DNA of 46,175 nucleotides from a virus, in IMG/VR virus record IMGVR_UViG_3300034374_000610, positions 1-46,175 of that record; one strand, given 5' to 3'. Of the stretch, positions 9,527 through 17,615 are shown one piece after another (within the stretch, counting starts at the first letter, position 1; each line of letters starts with the position of its first letter). The position numbers were made by a program, and so were the translations under genes. The notes below the pieces were generated by a model. That model had not been told where the DNA came from, made no database searches, and was given only the letters and a program-made list of their open reading frames with translations.

Positions 9527-9976
9527 TTATCTCATGTCCACCGGAGCTATCGCTCTAGTGCCACCCACTTTATCATTTTTCTTCATACCGTATCTGCGTA
9601 CAGCTTCTTTATAATTAGCCATACATTGTTGTGCGGACGCCATTTTAATCTGAGCAAGACCTGGGTCTTTTGCTCTAGCTGCTGCGTCCATCAAAGCTTT
9701 TGATTTAACATAATCTATTAATGCTGGTTGTAATACATTATCAATATCTATTGTACCAGTAATACTTGTTAGTTTATCTGGCTCTGCATAATAAGATATA
9801 ATAAGACCATCGGTAATAGTATTGCCAGAACCCAATTGTACTGCTTTTAAATTACCTTTACCTGTCTCTGTAGTACTAGCATCTCCTTCTGTAGTAGCAA
9901 TAGCTAGCCTATCACCTTCTATCCACCATACAAAAGTATCGCTAGGGTCTTTATACGTACTGCTTACCGCTGCCAT
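9527..9976 (-). CDS. Virion structural protein, 149 residues
   Basis: I start this gene at ATG 9976, giving MAAVSSTYKDPSDTF. It has GGAGG just upstream and overlaps the previous stop as TAATG; a longer frame would need a TTG codon. The protein has beta-rich segments (DTFVWWIEGDRLAIATTE) and a helical C-terminus. It sits in the neck/tail cluster and is probably a virion component. Family not recognised. Confidence 0.6.
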   Translation of the reverse strand: MAAVSSTYKDPSDTFVWWIEGDRLAIATTEGDASTTETGKGNLKAVQLGSGNTITDGLIISYYAEPDKLTSITGTIDIDNVLQPALIDYVKSKALMDAAARAKDPGLAQIKMASAQQCMANYKEAVRRYGMKKNDKVGGTRAIAPVDMR

Positions 9977-10317
9977 TATACCTCCGTCCAACTAGTATTA
10001 GATGATGTACTTGATTCGTTGTAGAATTGTTTGATTTCTCCATTTGACAACCTAGGAATCTTAATATATTCTCCATCTGAGTTTAATATTGTACATCTAA
10101 ATAACTTGTTTACTGTTATTGCTTCATCGTCATCTAATGCATACCACAATTGATTATGCTTTAAATCTGTTTTCGCATTCTCTATTTGATTGGTATATCT
10201 ACCCATGTCAATTAATGCTTCGTTGATTAAGTTTAGTACATAGTTCTCTGATATACCAGGAACTGCTTGCAGTACTCTACTATAAATTTCTTTTGCTGTA
10301 AATTCTATTGCCGCCAT
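9976..10317 (-). CDS. Head-tail adaptor-like protein
   Basis: 113 residues. The N-terminal half is helical with LNLINEALIDMGRYTNQIE, similar in style to adaptor/connector proteins that pack under the portal (P22 gp4 / T7 gp11 type). The C-terminal half is beta-rich (DEAITVNKLFRCTILNSDGEYI). It is coupled to both neighbours by TAATG overlaps. Assignment to the neck rests on this style and gene order after the capsid genes. Confidence 0.5.
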   Translation of the reverse strand: MAAIEFTAKEIYSRVLQAVPGISENYVLNLINEALIDMGRYTNQIENAKTDLKHNQLWYALDDDEAITVNKLFRCTILNSDGEYIKIPRLSNGEIKQFYNESSTSSNTSWTEV

Positions 10318-10811
10318 TACGCGTTCTGTCCTGCTACCATAACATTAACTGTTGCTTCATTAGTACCGTTGGTGTAATCCCCTGCATGTATCTTCACATC
10401 AGCAATAGCTTCTGCCATTTCCATTGGTATAACTATTGACTGCCCTGCGTCTAAAACTGCAAAAATTTCACCGCTCACTGTTACCGATATAGTTCCAGGA
10501 GAACCAAGAGCACTTACATACTCTACTGCTACCACATCTACATTTACTGGTAATGCTCCACCTGATACAGCAGAAGCCTCTGTCCAACCTGAATCGTCTA
10601 GACCATCTGCAGTAGTAGCACTAACAACAACATTACTCCAATATGCCACTGCGTCATCATCATAAGCAGAGTTCATAGTATATGAGCCGCCCCAACTTCT
10701 AGAAGCAGCATTTCCGTCCAAGCTTTTATGTGAGTAACTAATACCTTCTACAGTAATATCGTTGTCTTGGACGATTTCAACAGATGTTTTTACTCTTATT
10801 TCGTTTGCCAT
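10317..10811 (-). CDS. Beta-rich virion protein, 164 residues
   Basis: A protein with low charge and many beta-branched residues, including VEGISYSHKSLDG near the N-terminus and VKIHAGDYTNGTNEAT near the C-terminus. The IHAG-D/N-YT motif recurs in the tail fibre (codons near 4470-4495). Likely a minor capsid, neck or tail protein from its place between the neck proteins. Not assignable to a family by eye. Confidence 0.6.
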   Translation of the reverse strand: MANEIRVKTSVEIVQDNDITVEGISYSHKSLDGNAASRSWGGSYTMNSAYDDDAVAYWSNVVVSATTADGLDDSGWTEASAVSGGALPVNVDVVAVEYVSALGSPGTISVTVSGEIFAVLDAGQSIVIPMEMAEAIADVKIHAGDYTNGTNEATVNVMVAGQNA

Positions 10812-10824
10812 TATCTACCTTCCT

Positions 10825-13800
10825 TTATTTAGTATTGTTCATTGTTTCAATTTTTAATTTATCTATCCCTATCAATTGTAATGCTTCTGTAAATTGAGCA
10901 TTAACCATTTGATATTGACTTACATACCATTCATACTCTCTGCTATCAACAGCCAATCTTAGGTTTATTTCAGTTCCATATCCTTGAACTATACCTATCT
11001 TAGACTGTAGTTCTGTTGCATATCCTTGAGCAGCTGCTATATAAGAGCCAGCAACTGTTCCTTGAGCGTTCACCTGTGCTAATCTTGCATTTACTTCTGT
11101 AGCATACGTATTTACTTCACTTGCTCTAGACTGCGCTTCTGCTAAATAGGCATTACCTGCATTTATTCTAGCTTGAGCTTCCTGATAATAACTTTGTTGT
11201 ATTGCAATGGCAGATTGATATTCAGCTATATTTTGTTGTAAATTCTGAGAGTATTCTTGTATCTCTTTATTCATATTTTGTTGATACAATGCAATCTCTT
11301 GATTGAATTTAGACAATATATCATCATTGTTAGCAATAGCTGCCTGCAAATCTTGTGCTTTGTTTTGCAAAGATAAAGCTTGGTCCTGTGCTTTATTAGC
11401 TATATCTACTTGTGTAGCTTGCCTAGCTTCTAACTGTGCATCTGCAGCATCTAATTGTGCTTGCGTTAATTCTTTTTGTAGGTCAGACTGATGTTTCTGT
11501 ATCTCTGCTTGTACATTTGCCTGATATCTTACATTTTCTTTATTAAACTCATTCAATTCGTTCTGAATATCTAAACTATATTTTTGTAACTCTGTATCTC
11601 TACTCTTAGAAAAGATAGAAAAGTTTTTCTCATAATTAGTTCTGTATAAGGTAACTTCCTTGTTAACATTTTGTTCATATAGTCTTAACTCAGAAACAAA
11701 CTTTGAAACCAAGTCATCATTATTTTGAATTGTTGCTTGCATAGTTTGAACTGCATTCTGTAGTGCTAAGGCTTGGTCTTGAGCTTTGTTAAATTTATCT
11801 ACGTCTGTAGTTTGAGCGGCCTCTTGTTGAGCGTCTCTAGCATCAAGTTGTGCTTGAGTTATTGCCTTTTGAAGGTCTGAGTTATGTTTTTGTAGCTCTG
11901 CCTGTATATCAGCCTGATACCTAACATTGTCTTTGTTAAACTCGTTCAACTCATTTTGTATGTCTGTAGAATATTGTTGAAGCTCATTTCTAGTTCTAGT
12001 TTGAAATATTCCTATTTCTTTGTTTGTGTTCGCTTGATACTGCTGAACTTCTTTAGATATGTTCTGTGCGTACAAGTTTAAATCTTGATTGAACTTAGCT
12101 ATAAGGTCATCGTTGTCAGATATAGTTGCTTCCATAGTTTTAATTGCATTTTGTATTGCAAGAACTTGGTCTTGTGCTTTGTTTGCTATAGCAACATCTG
12201 TTTGTTGTTTTGCATTTTGTTGAGCTTTTGCTAAATCTAATCTAGCTTGCTCTAAAACTTTTTGTTGGTCTGCTTGAAATTTTGTAACAGCTTCTTGGAA
12301 CTCTGTTTGATATACAACGCTCTCTTTGTTAAATTCGTTTAGTTCGTTTTGCATATCTGCTGTATATTTAGCCAGCTCGTTAGAAGTTTGTATTCTAAAT
12401 AAATTAATTTCTTTTTGAGAATTTTCTCTGTATTGTTGAACTTCTTTGTTTACACTAGCTGCATATTTTTGAATATCGTTAGAATATTCTTGTATTTTCT
12501 GAGCTTCAGAAGCAGAAGTTAATTCTGCATCTTTTATTGCTTCTTGAAGTTCTGCTCTGTACTCTTCCACATCTCTGTTAAATGAAGCTATTTCTTTTTG
12601 TATGTTAGCTTGATATTGGTCTACCTCATTATTTAATCTTCCAAGCTGTAATTGTGCTAATTCTACATCTTCATCTGTTTCTAAGAAAGTTTCAAATTGT
12701 GCTGTGTCCACAGATAATGTAGGAGCTGTAAATATAGGTGCTCCCTGACTAAAACTTACTGAAGGAGTGCTAACAGTTATAGCACTAGGTTCGCTTGCGC
12801 TTATACTTAAATCAGATATACTTGACAAAGAAAGCGAAATTGTAGGCTTAGTATATGTTGGAGCACTTCCTGAAACATCAATTTCAGTAGGAACTGTTCC
12901 AAAACTAACTGTAGGAACATCGCTCGCTAAAGCATCTACATTTGTTGCATTAGAATAACTTACAGATGTTAAATTTGGAGAACTAGGTGCGCTTGCAGAA
13001 ATACTTAAATCTCCTACTGCTATAGAACTTAATGCTATAGTAGGTTTTGTATATGTAGGAATATTGTTAGTTAAATCAGATTTATCTACACTTCCTACCG
13101 TTATAGCACCAATTGATGATGATTGAGCGTCTGCATTAATTGCATCAGTATACTGCACAGTTCCTAAAGAAGGAACGCTTGGAGCTGAAGAAGATATGCT
13201 GAAATCAGCTATACTAACATCCGATAAGCTAAGAACAGGTTTTGTATAACTAGGCACATCTCCAGATATATCTGCTTTAGCAACAGTAGCAACAGTTATA
13301 GCTCCTATTGCAGTAGAGCTAGCATCAGCATTTGTAGCTTCTGTGTAAGATACAGTATTTATGCTTACAGTAGGTGCACTTACTCCTGATAAATCTAAAT
13401 CTGATATTGATAAAGCACTAACTGCCGCACTTCTAGCTGCTGATATTGGAGAAGTTGCAGTTCCTGTTACTTCTACTGCTACCTCATCATATTCATCGTT
13501 AGCTAACCCTATTGCAGTATTAATTTTATCTGCTGCTGTTTTCATAGCAGTTAAAGCTGTATCTACATTTGCATCTACATTAGTTACCATTTCTCCAATT
13601 TCTGTAACAGCTGCATCTACTTGCGTGTTAATTAAATCAGCTATTGCTTGAGTTTCATCCATTTCAGTATTTATAGCAGTTAAAGCAGTAGTTATATCTG
13701 CATTACCATGTTTAGCGTTCATCAATCTCATTAACGCATTTCTTGAAGCATATAACACTACAGCATTTGTAGCCTCTTTTGGAAAGTTATCTATAGTCGT

Positions 13801-14226
13801 ATCTGTAGCTGCTATGGTAAAATCTTCATTAATTTTTACTAATTTACTATCGTCTGAAGATGCACTTGCTGGCAATGTATAAACTCTTTTGTTTTCCAAA
13901 TAATATACTGGGTCAGAACTTGTAGCAAATTCCATATATGCTCCACTAACATCTGCGGCTCTACCTGCTTGACTAGCGTGTATTTCTCTACAAGGCATTA
14001 AATAATCGTTATTATTTTCATCTTTTCTTAATACATGTAATATCTTACTATCTTCTACGCCTTGATAATTTGTAAATTCTTGTATTTCAGACATTCTATC
14101 TAGTTTAGACATTGGTAAAACATCAATGATTTCTCTAGCACCAGCAGTAAGCCAGTCTACTATAGCAACATCATCAGTGCTACCAAAGCCTGTCAAATCA
14201 TCTATTCTTGTTTTAAAATCAGCCAT
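10825..14226 (-). CDS. Elongated two-repeat virion protein, 1133 residues
   Basis: Residues 1-170 form a globular, adaptor-like domain (DWLTAGAREIIDVLPMS). Residues about 270-500 hold four tandem repeats of about 67 residues with the core SIxDLSISxSAPS and YTKPxxSLS. From about 520 to 1060 the protein is coiled coil rich in Gln, Asn and Ala; within it three long repeats of about 130 residues start near residues 682, 813 and 943 with NKAQDQ, followed by NNDD and YxQNxNKE. It looks like a rod or whisker bound at the neck or tail; an ejected protein is an alternative. The start ATG overlaps the upstream stop as TAATG. Confidence 0.7.
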   Translation of the reverse strand: MADFKTRIDDLTGFGSTDDVAIVDWLTAGAREIIDVLPMSKLDRMSEIQEFTNYQGVEDSKILHVLRKDENNNDYLMPCREIHASQAGRAADVSGAYMEFATSSDPVYYLENKRVYTLPASASSDDSKLVKINEDFTIAATDTTIDNFPKEATNAVVLYASRNALMRLMNAKHGNADITTALTAINTEMDETQAIADLINTQVDAAVTEIGEMVTNVDANVDTALTAMKTAADKINTAIGLANDEYDEVAVEVTGTATSPISAARSAAVSALSISDLDLSGVSAPTVSINTVSYTEATNADASSTAIGAITVATVAKADISGDVPSYTKPVLSLSDVSIADFSISSSAPSVPSLGTVQYTDAINADAQSSSIGAITVGSVDKSDLTNNIPTYTKPTIALSSIAVGDLSISASAPSSPNLTSVSYSNATNVDALASDVPTVSFGTVPTEIDVSGSAPTYTKPTISLSLSSISDLSISASEPSAITVSTPSVSFSQGAPIFTAPTLSVDTAQFETFLETDEDVELAQLQLGRLNNEVDQYQANIQKEIASFNRDVEEYRAELQEAIKDAELTSASEAQKIQEYSNDIQKYAASVNKEVQQYRENSQKEINLFRIQTSNELAKYTADMQNELNEFNKESVVYQTEFQEAVTKFQADQQKVLEQARLDLAKAQQNAKQQTDVAIANKAQDQVLAIQNAIKTMEATISDNDDLIAKFNQDLNLYAQNISKEVQQYQANTNKEIGIFQTRTRNELQQYSTDIQNELNEFNKDNVRYQADIQAELQKHNSDLQKAITQAQLDARDAQQEAAQTTDVDKFNKAQDQALALQNAVQTMQATIQNNDDLVSKFVSELRLYEQNVNKEVTLYRTNYEKNFSIFSKSRDTELQKYSLDIQNELNEFNKENVRYQANVQAEIQKHQSDLQKELTQAQLDAADAQLEARQATQVDIANKAQDQALSLQNKAQDLQAAIANNDDILSKFNQEIALYQQNMNKEIQEYSQNLQQNIAEYQSAIAIQQSYYQEAQARINAGNAYLAEAQSRASEVNTYATEVNARLAQVNAQGTVAGSYIAAAQGYATELQSKIGIVQGYGTEINLRLAVDSREYEWYVSQYQMVNAQFTEALQLIGIDKLKIETMNNTK

Positions 14227-14369
14227 TATCCTTGTCCTCTACTTCTTTTTATATAATGCTTACTACTTAATTTATTACCATACTTAGTATTATTGCTTTG
14301 ACCTTGTCTTGTCTTTTTTTTACCATTAGTATGTCTAACTTGTTGAGTTCCAAAACCTCTTCTTTGCAT
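14226..14369 (-). CDS. Tiny basic protein, 47 residues
   Basis: ATG at 14369 overlaps the stop of the 32-residue gene as TAATG, and its own stop overlaps the start of the 1133-residue gene. The product starts MQRRGFGTQQVRHTNGKKK and is rich in Arg, Lys, Gln and Asn, predicted disordered. Overlapping stops and starts on both sides make it a credible gene. Possibly a nucleic-acid-binding virion protein; function unknown. Confidence 0.6.
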   Translation of the reverse strand: MQRRGFGTQQVRHTNGKKKTRQGQSNNTKYGNKLSSKHYIKRSRGQG

Positions 14370-14467
14370 TATCCTCTTCTCGCCTTTCTACTTCTTTTAG
14401 CATAAGCTTTTGCTTTTTTCTTCCCAGCTTTTGTATATGAAAACTTCTTTTTTCCTACCATTGGCAT
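14369..14467 (-). CDS. Tiny Lys/Arg-rich protein, 32 residues
   Basis: ATG at 14467 overlaps the preceding stop as TAATG. The product begins MPMVGKKKFSYTKAGKKKAK and is about 45% Lys/Arg. It resembles the C-terminal halves of small phage basic proteins (KKKFSYTKAGKKKA-type) and may bind DNA. Support comes from tight coupling on both sides and the absence of stops. Confidence 0.55.
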   Translation of the reverse strand: MPMVGKKKFSYTKAGKKKAKAYAKRSRKARRG

Positions 14468-14721
14468 TACATTACCCTTATACCTTTCCCACTTGGTGTG
14501 GGCTTTGCATTCTTTTTACTTTCTTGCATTTTTTTAATACCATCGTCCATAGACATATGGTTTATATCAATCAAGTCTTTTCTAATTGCTGTTGCCATAG
14601 GGTTTCCCTCTCTGATAACAAAATTAGTATTCCATTTACTAGGAGCTGCTCTGAGCCCACATGAAGGACAATTAAAGTATCCTTCTGGATTAGGCTCACT
14701 ACAATGTTGACAGTTAGCCAT
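14467..14721 (-). CDS. Zinc-ribbon protein, 84 residues
   Basis: The N-terminus has two CxxC knuckles, CQHC at residues 4-7 and CPSC at about 18-21, a short zinc ribbon. The C-terminal half is helical and basic. Such small zinc-ribbon proteins are common next to phage capsid genes; the role is unknown. Start and stop both overlap neighbouring genes as TAATG. Confidence 0.65.
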   Translation of the reverse strand: MANCQHCSEPNPEGYFNCPSCGLRAAPSKWNTNFVIREGNPMATAIRKDLIDINHMSMDDGIKKMQESKKNAKPTPSGKGIRVM

Positions 14722-14918
14722 TATCCTTTGTGAACTATAATATATGCAATTCTACCTCTGTCAAGCTCTACAGCTTGTATATCTATAATTGCTCCAGTAG
14801 AATCATCTAGTGTTTCAATATAGTCTGTAATTTCTTTAGCTAAAGAACCAGACACAGAATCTGCATCAGGGCTTAAATTCCCAATAATAATTTTAGTTAC
14901 TACGTTATAATCTGCCAT
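14721..14918 (-). CDS. Small protein, 65 residues, unknown
   Basis: MADYNVVTKIIIGNLSPDAD begins an alternating beta-alpha-beta pattern ending IAYIIVHKG. A Shine-Dalgarno sequence (AGGAG) precedes ATG 14918. It is the first gene after the hairpin behind the capsid/decoration pair. No family recognised. Confidence 0.6.
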   Translation of the reverse strand: MADYNVVTKIIIGNLSPDADSVSGSLAKEITDYIETLDDSTGAIIDIQAVELDRGRIAYIIVHKG

Positions 14919-14954
14919 TTTATCTCCTATTATTTAAAATTTTTTATAGGTTTC

Positions 14955-14975
14955 GGAGTGGGACCTGCCCACTCC
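14955..14975 (-). terminator. Hairpin after decoration and capsid genes
   Basis: A perfect 8-bp inverted repeat (GGAGTGGG / CCCACTCC) with a 5-base loop lies between the 146-residue and 65-residue genes. On the minus strand it is followed by CCTATAAAAAATTTT, without an immediate U-run. It may be a partial terminator or an RNA stabiliser that raises capsid expression over downstream genes. Confidence 0.55.
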
Positions 14976-14994
14976 ATAGTACCTAATAACTATA

Positions 14995-15435
14995 TTATGA
15001 TGTGGTTACCGCTCCATCTACAGCTGTCATACCGTTGACATACCATTTTGTACCATCGCATACGATGTCAAGATGGTCACCTTCATCAGCAGTTGTTCCA
15101 AAAATTACATTTGAAACTCCTGTTGCGCCAGCTGAACCTGGTGCATCGTCTGATGTGTCAACTTCTCCTTCGACAACTTTACCAAAAATAATTGCTGAGC
15201 CAGCTGCGATAGTGACTGCTGCATTTGGTGAGTCTTCGAAGATAAGTTTGTACTGAGTACCAACTTCTAAAGTTGTAGGAAGTGTAATGGAATATGCACT
15301 ACCAGCATTAGCAACAACAAAAATCTTGCCGCTATCAGAAACTGCATCTAAAGTCTTAGCTGCAGAAATCTTTTCTACTGGTAATAAATATCCACCATTA
15401 CCACTATTTTTTTCTAGTATACTACCTCTTGCCAT
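14995..15435 (-). CDS. Probable capsid decoration protein
   Basis: 146 residues, small-residue rich and beta-rich (AYSITLPTTLEVGTQYKLIF, then VTIAAGSAIIFG), ending GTKWYVNGMTAVDG. This sequence style, a beta barrel with IVCDGTKWYV near its end, and its position directly after the major capsid gene suggest a head decoration protein. It is followed by a strong hairpin. Confident as a virion protein, less so for the exact role. Confidence 0.6.
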   Translation of the reverse strand: MARGSILEKNSGNGGYLLPVEKISAAKTLDAVSDSGKIFVVANAGSAYSITLPTTLEVGTQYKLIFEDSPNAAVTIAAGSAIIFGKVVEGEVDTSDDAPGSAGATGVSNVIFGTTADEGDHLDIVCDGTKWYVNGMTAVDGAVTTS

Positions 15436-15436
15436 T

Positions 15437-16807
15437 TTATAATCCCTCCACGTTATATAGAGCGTGACATTCTGGAAGTGTAACTTCTAGACCAGCTTCA
15501 GTAAGAATCATGTCTTTTCTCAAATCTTCATCCGCATTTTGTACGTTTGTCATAATTTGAGTGTCACGATTAATACCGTTTCCAACTAATGGTCTGTATG
15601 CCAATTTAGACATATCAGCCATAAGCATGAAGCCGCTAGCAATTCCTCTAAATAGAGGTTCTTTCACTAAGTACATAGAACCGTGTACAGTGTTAATTTC
15701 CATTAGATTGTGTCCAAAGGAACCTTGTACGTTGTTCATATTTACTCTGAATGGAGATGAAGATTGACCTACAGAAGCATCAATGAAAGCACCGTCGCCC
15801 ATTTTGTTGAAGAATGTAATTACTGGCAATGAAGCTAGTACAAGTCTTTCACTTGAACCGCCTCTTGCTGGGTCAAAAATAACCTCTAAGTCAGCAAGTA
15901 ATCTATCATAGGTTAATTCAGCCTGAGTTACACTTCTGTAATAAGGCGCACCTGATGAATATGAAAATGCTGAGTTGTCAGTTACTGGAGCAACATTTTT
16001 TACAATGTGTCCAACAAGACCTTCAGTATATTGTACTCCGTTAACACGAGCTTTTTGACCGAAAAGCATAGCTCTTTCGATGTCTACTTTGTGTTCACGT
16101 AATTTTTGAGCCCAAATTCTTTCGAACTCATTTGAATAGCCACGGTATCTTGTAGCTATTGCTGTGTTTGTTAATTCACAAGCTGTTTTAAAGATTTGAG
16201 TATAACCAAAATCATCTTCTAGTGTATCTGAGAAAGTATCAGGTGAACCTGTTCCTTCTTCAAAAGAAGTACCTACAATTTGTGCTTCATCACCGCTTGA
16301 TAAAACATTGTAGCCACTAATGCTAGAATTTGATAGTTCAACAATTCTACCTGAGAAGGTAGAGTTTGCTGATTGAACGTTTGGTGCAGACTCAACTCTA
16401 ACTAATGCTTGTCCATAACCGTTTGCGTCATCCACAGTTTTTACAGCTATTACCATTCCTTTGGTAATAAACCCTGGTGCAGCACCAGCGCCGTCATCTA
16501 CAGTAAAATCATAAAGATTTCCTGCAGTTACGCCACTGCCGCCGTTTACGTCGGCTGCTAAGCTAAAGTTACGTGCTGTGTAGTTTGTGACAGTTCTATT
16601 TTCAAGATATCTGAAAATATTATCGTCAGTAGCTACTTTAGCAACTTGACTTAGATAGACGAAAAAAGGTGACTCCTCTGGCATAAGTTCTGCAACTCTA
16701 TCAGAGAAATCATACAGCTTTCTTTGGTCTGGAGCCTGTCCGTATCCAGCGCTTGTTGAAGCTGCTGTAATTTGTGATGACTTTAGTTGTCCTTTGTTAA
16801 AAGCCAT
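15437..16807 (-). CDS. Major capsid protein (SU10-like, HK97 fold)
   Basis: 456 residues, one gene after the scaffold. Features fitting the SU10/DUF5309-type capsid family are an N-terminal YDFSDRVAELMPEESPFFVYL segment, a central helical EFERIWAQKLREHKVDIERA segment followed by TEGLVGHI, and a C-terminal region with ANVQNADEDLRKDMILTEAG-type sequence. The start has AGGAG upstream. Gene order terminase, portal, scaffold, capsid is canonical. It should form the icosahedral shell. Confidence 0.85.
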   Translation of the reverse strand: MAFNKGQLKSSQITAASTSAGYGQAPDQRKLYDFSDRVAELMPEESPFFVYLSQVAKVATDDNIFRYLENRTVTNYTARNFSLAADVNGGSGVTAGNLYDFTVDDGAGAAPGFITKGMVIAVKTVDDANGYGQALVRVESAPNVQSANSTFSGRIVELSNSSISGYNVLSSGDEAQIVGTSFEEGTGSPDTFSDTLEDDFGYTQIFKTACELTNTAIATRYRGYSNEFERIWAQKLREHKVDIERAMLFGQKARVNGVQYTEGLVGHIVKNVAPVTDNSAFSYSSGAPYYRSVTQAELTYDRLLADLEVIFDPARGGSSERLVLASLPVITFFNKMGDGAFIDASVGQSSSPFRVNMNNVQGSFGHNLMEINTVHGSMYLVKEPLFRGIASGFMLMADMSKLAYRPLVGNGINRDTQIMTNVQNADEDLRKDMILTEAGLEVTLPECHALYNVEGL

Positions 16808-16815
16808 TTTAACTC

Positions 16816-17586
16816 CTAGTTAGTTTTAGCTATCTTACCTATTCTTCCAGCGCTCATAACTCTATCCCATACTTGGTCTGCTTCAGATTTTTGTGGTTGT
16901 TGACCACCTTGAAGTACACCAGCTGGTTTAGGAATTGATTTTGTTTTTCTGACTGTTTCCAAGTTTTCACTTTGTTGTACACTCTTGCCCTCATTTTCTT
17001 TCCACACTTTAATAAGTGTTTCAATAGGAAGGTTGGCTTTTGGTGTTGTAGCAAATTGTAAAAACTTTTCTGCGTCATCTGCACCTAAATTGTGCTTACT
17101 TACCAATTCTGTTTTTAGGTTATTCATCGCCATCTGACCTTGTAGTTTAGCTAGTTCGTTATCTACTGTTTCATGTACAAGCTTTTTCTCTTGACTTACT
17201 CTAAATTTGTAAGACTCAGATTCTGGCTTGTAGTAGGCGTCCCAAGGGTCAAAGTTATCTGGGGTTGTACTTCCCTCCATACCTTTGTCCTCAACTGATT
17301 CTCCAGAAAGACTTTTCTCAATGACGTTGACTAATTCTGGTTTTTCAGATAAGACTTGTCTTAACTGCATCAAATCACTACTGTCTTGTTTTAAGTTTTC
17401 GTGCTCTGCAACCTTTTTGTCATACATTGATTGAAACTTTTTAGCTTCTGTTTCCCAGTCTATAGATTCAGATGCTTCCACACCTTCTTCTAAGGTCTCC
17501 TCTTGAAATGAAACTTCTTGTTCCACTGTAGATTCAACAATTGGGTCTTGCTGTTCAACCTGTTGTTGTTCTTGTTCTTGTGCCAT
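16816..17586 (-). CDS. Capsid scaffolding protein
   Basis: 256 residues, acidic with a Gln/Glu-rich N-terminus (MAQEQEQQQVEQQ) and a long helical middle (KFQSMYDKKVAEHENLKQDS), ending in a basic tail. Composition, length and location between portal and capsid fit a scaffold that guides shell assembly and is then lost. No protease domain is visible. Confidence 0.8.
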   Translation of the reverse strand: MAQEQEQQQVEQQDPIVESTVEQEVSFQEETLEEGVEASESIDWETEAKKFQSMYDKKVAEHENLKQDSSDLMQLRQVLSEKPELVNVIEKSLSGESVEDKGMEGSTTPDNFDPWDAYYKPESESYKFRVSQEKKLVHETVDNELAKLQGQMAMNNLKTELVSKHNLGADDAEKFLQFATTPKANLPIETLIKVWKENEGKSVQQSENLETVRKTKSIPKPAGVLQGGQQPQKSEADQVWDRVMSAGRIGKIAKTN

Positions 17587-17615
17587 ATTTTTTTTCTCCT
17601 AACCCTGATTTAGTC

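Noticed and set aside
9200-9703. Plus-strand open frame of 167 codons
   Set aside because: Lies opposite the coiled-coil membrane gene and the 149-residue gene, which have ribosome sites and credible composition; a shadow.
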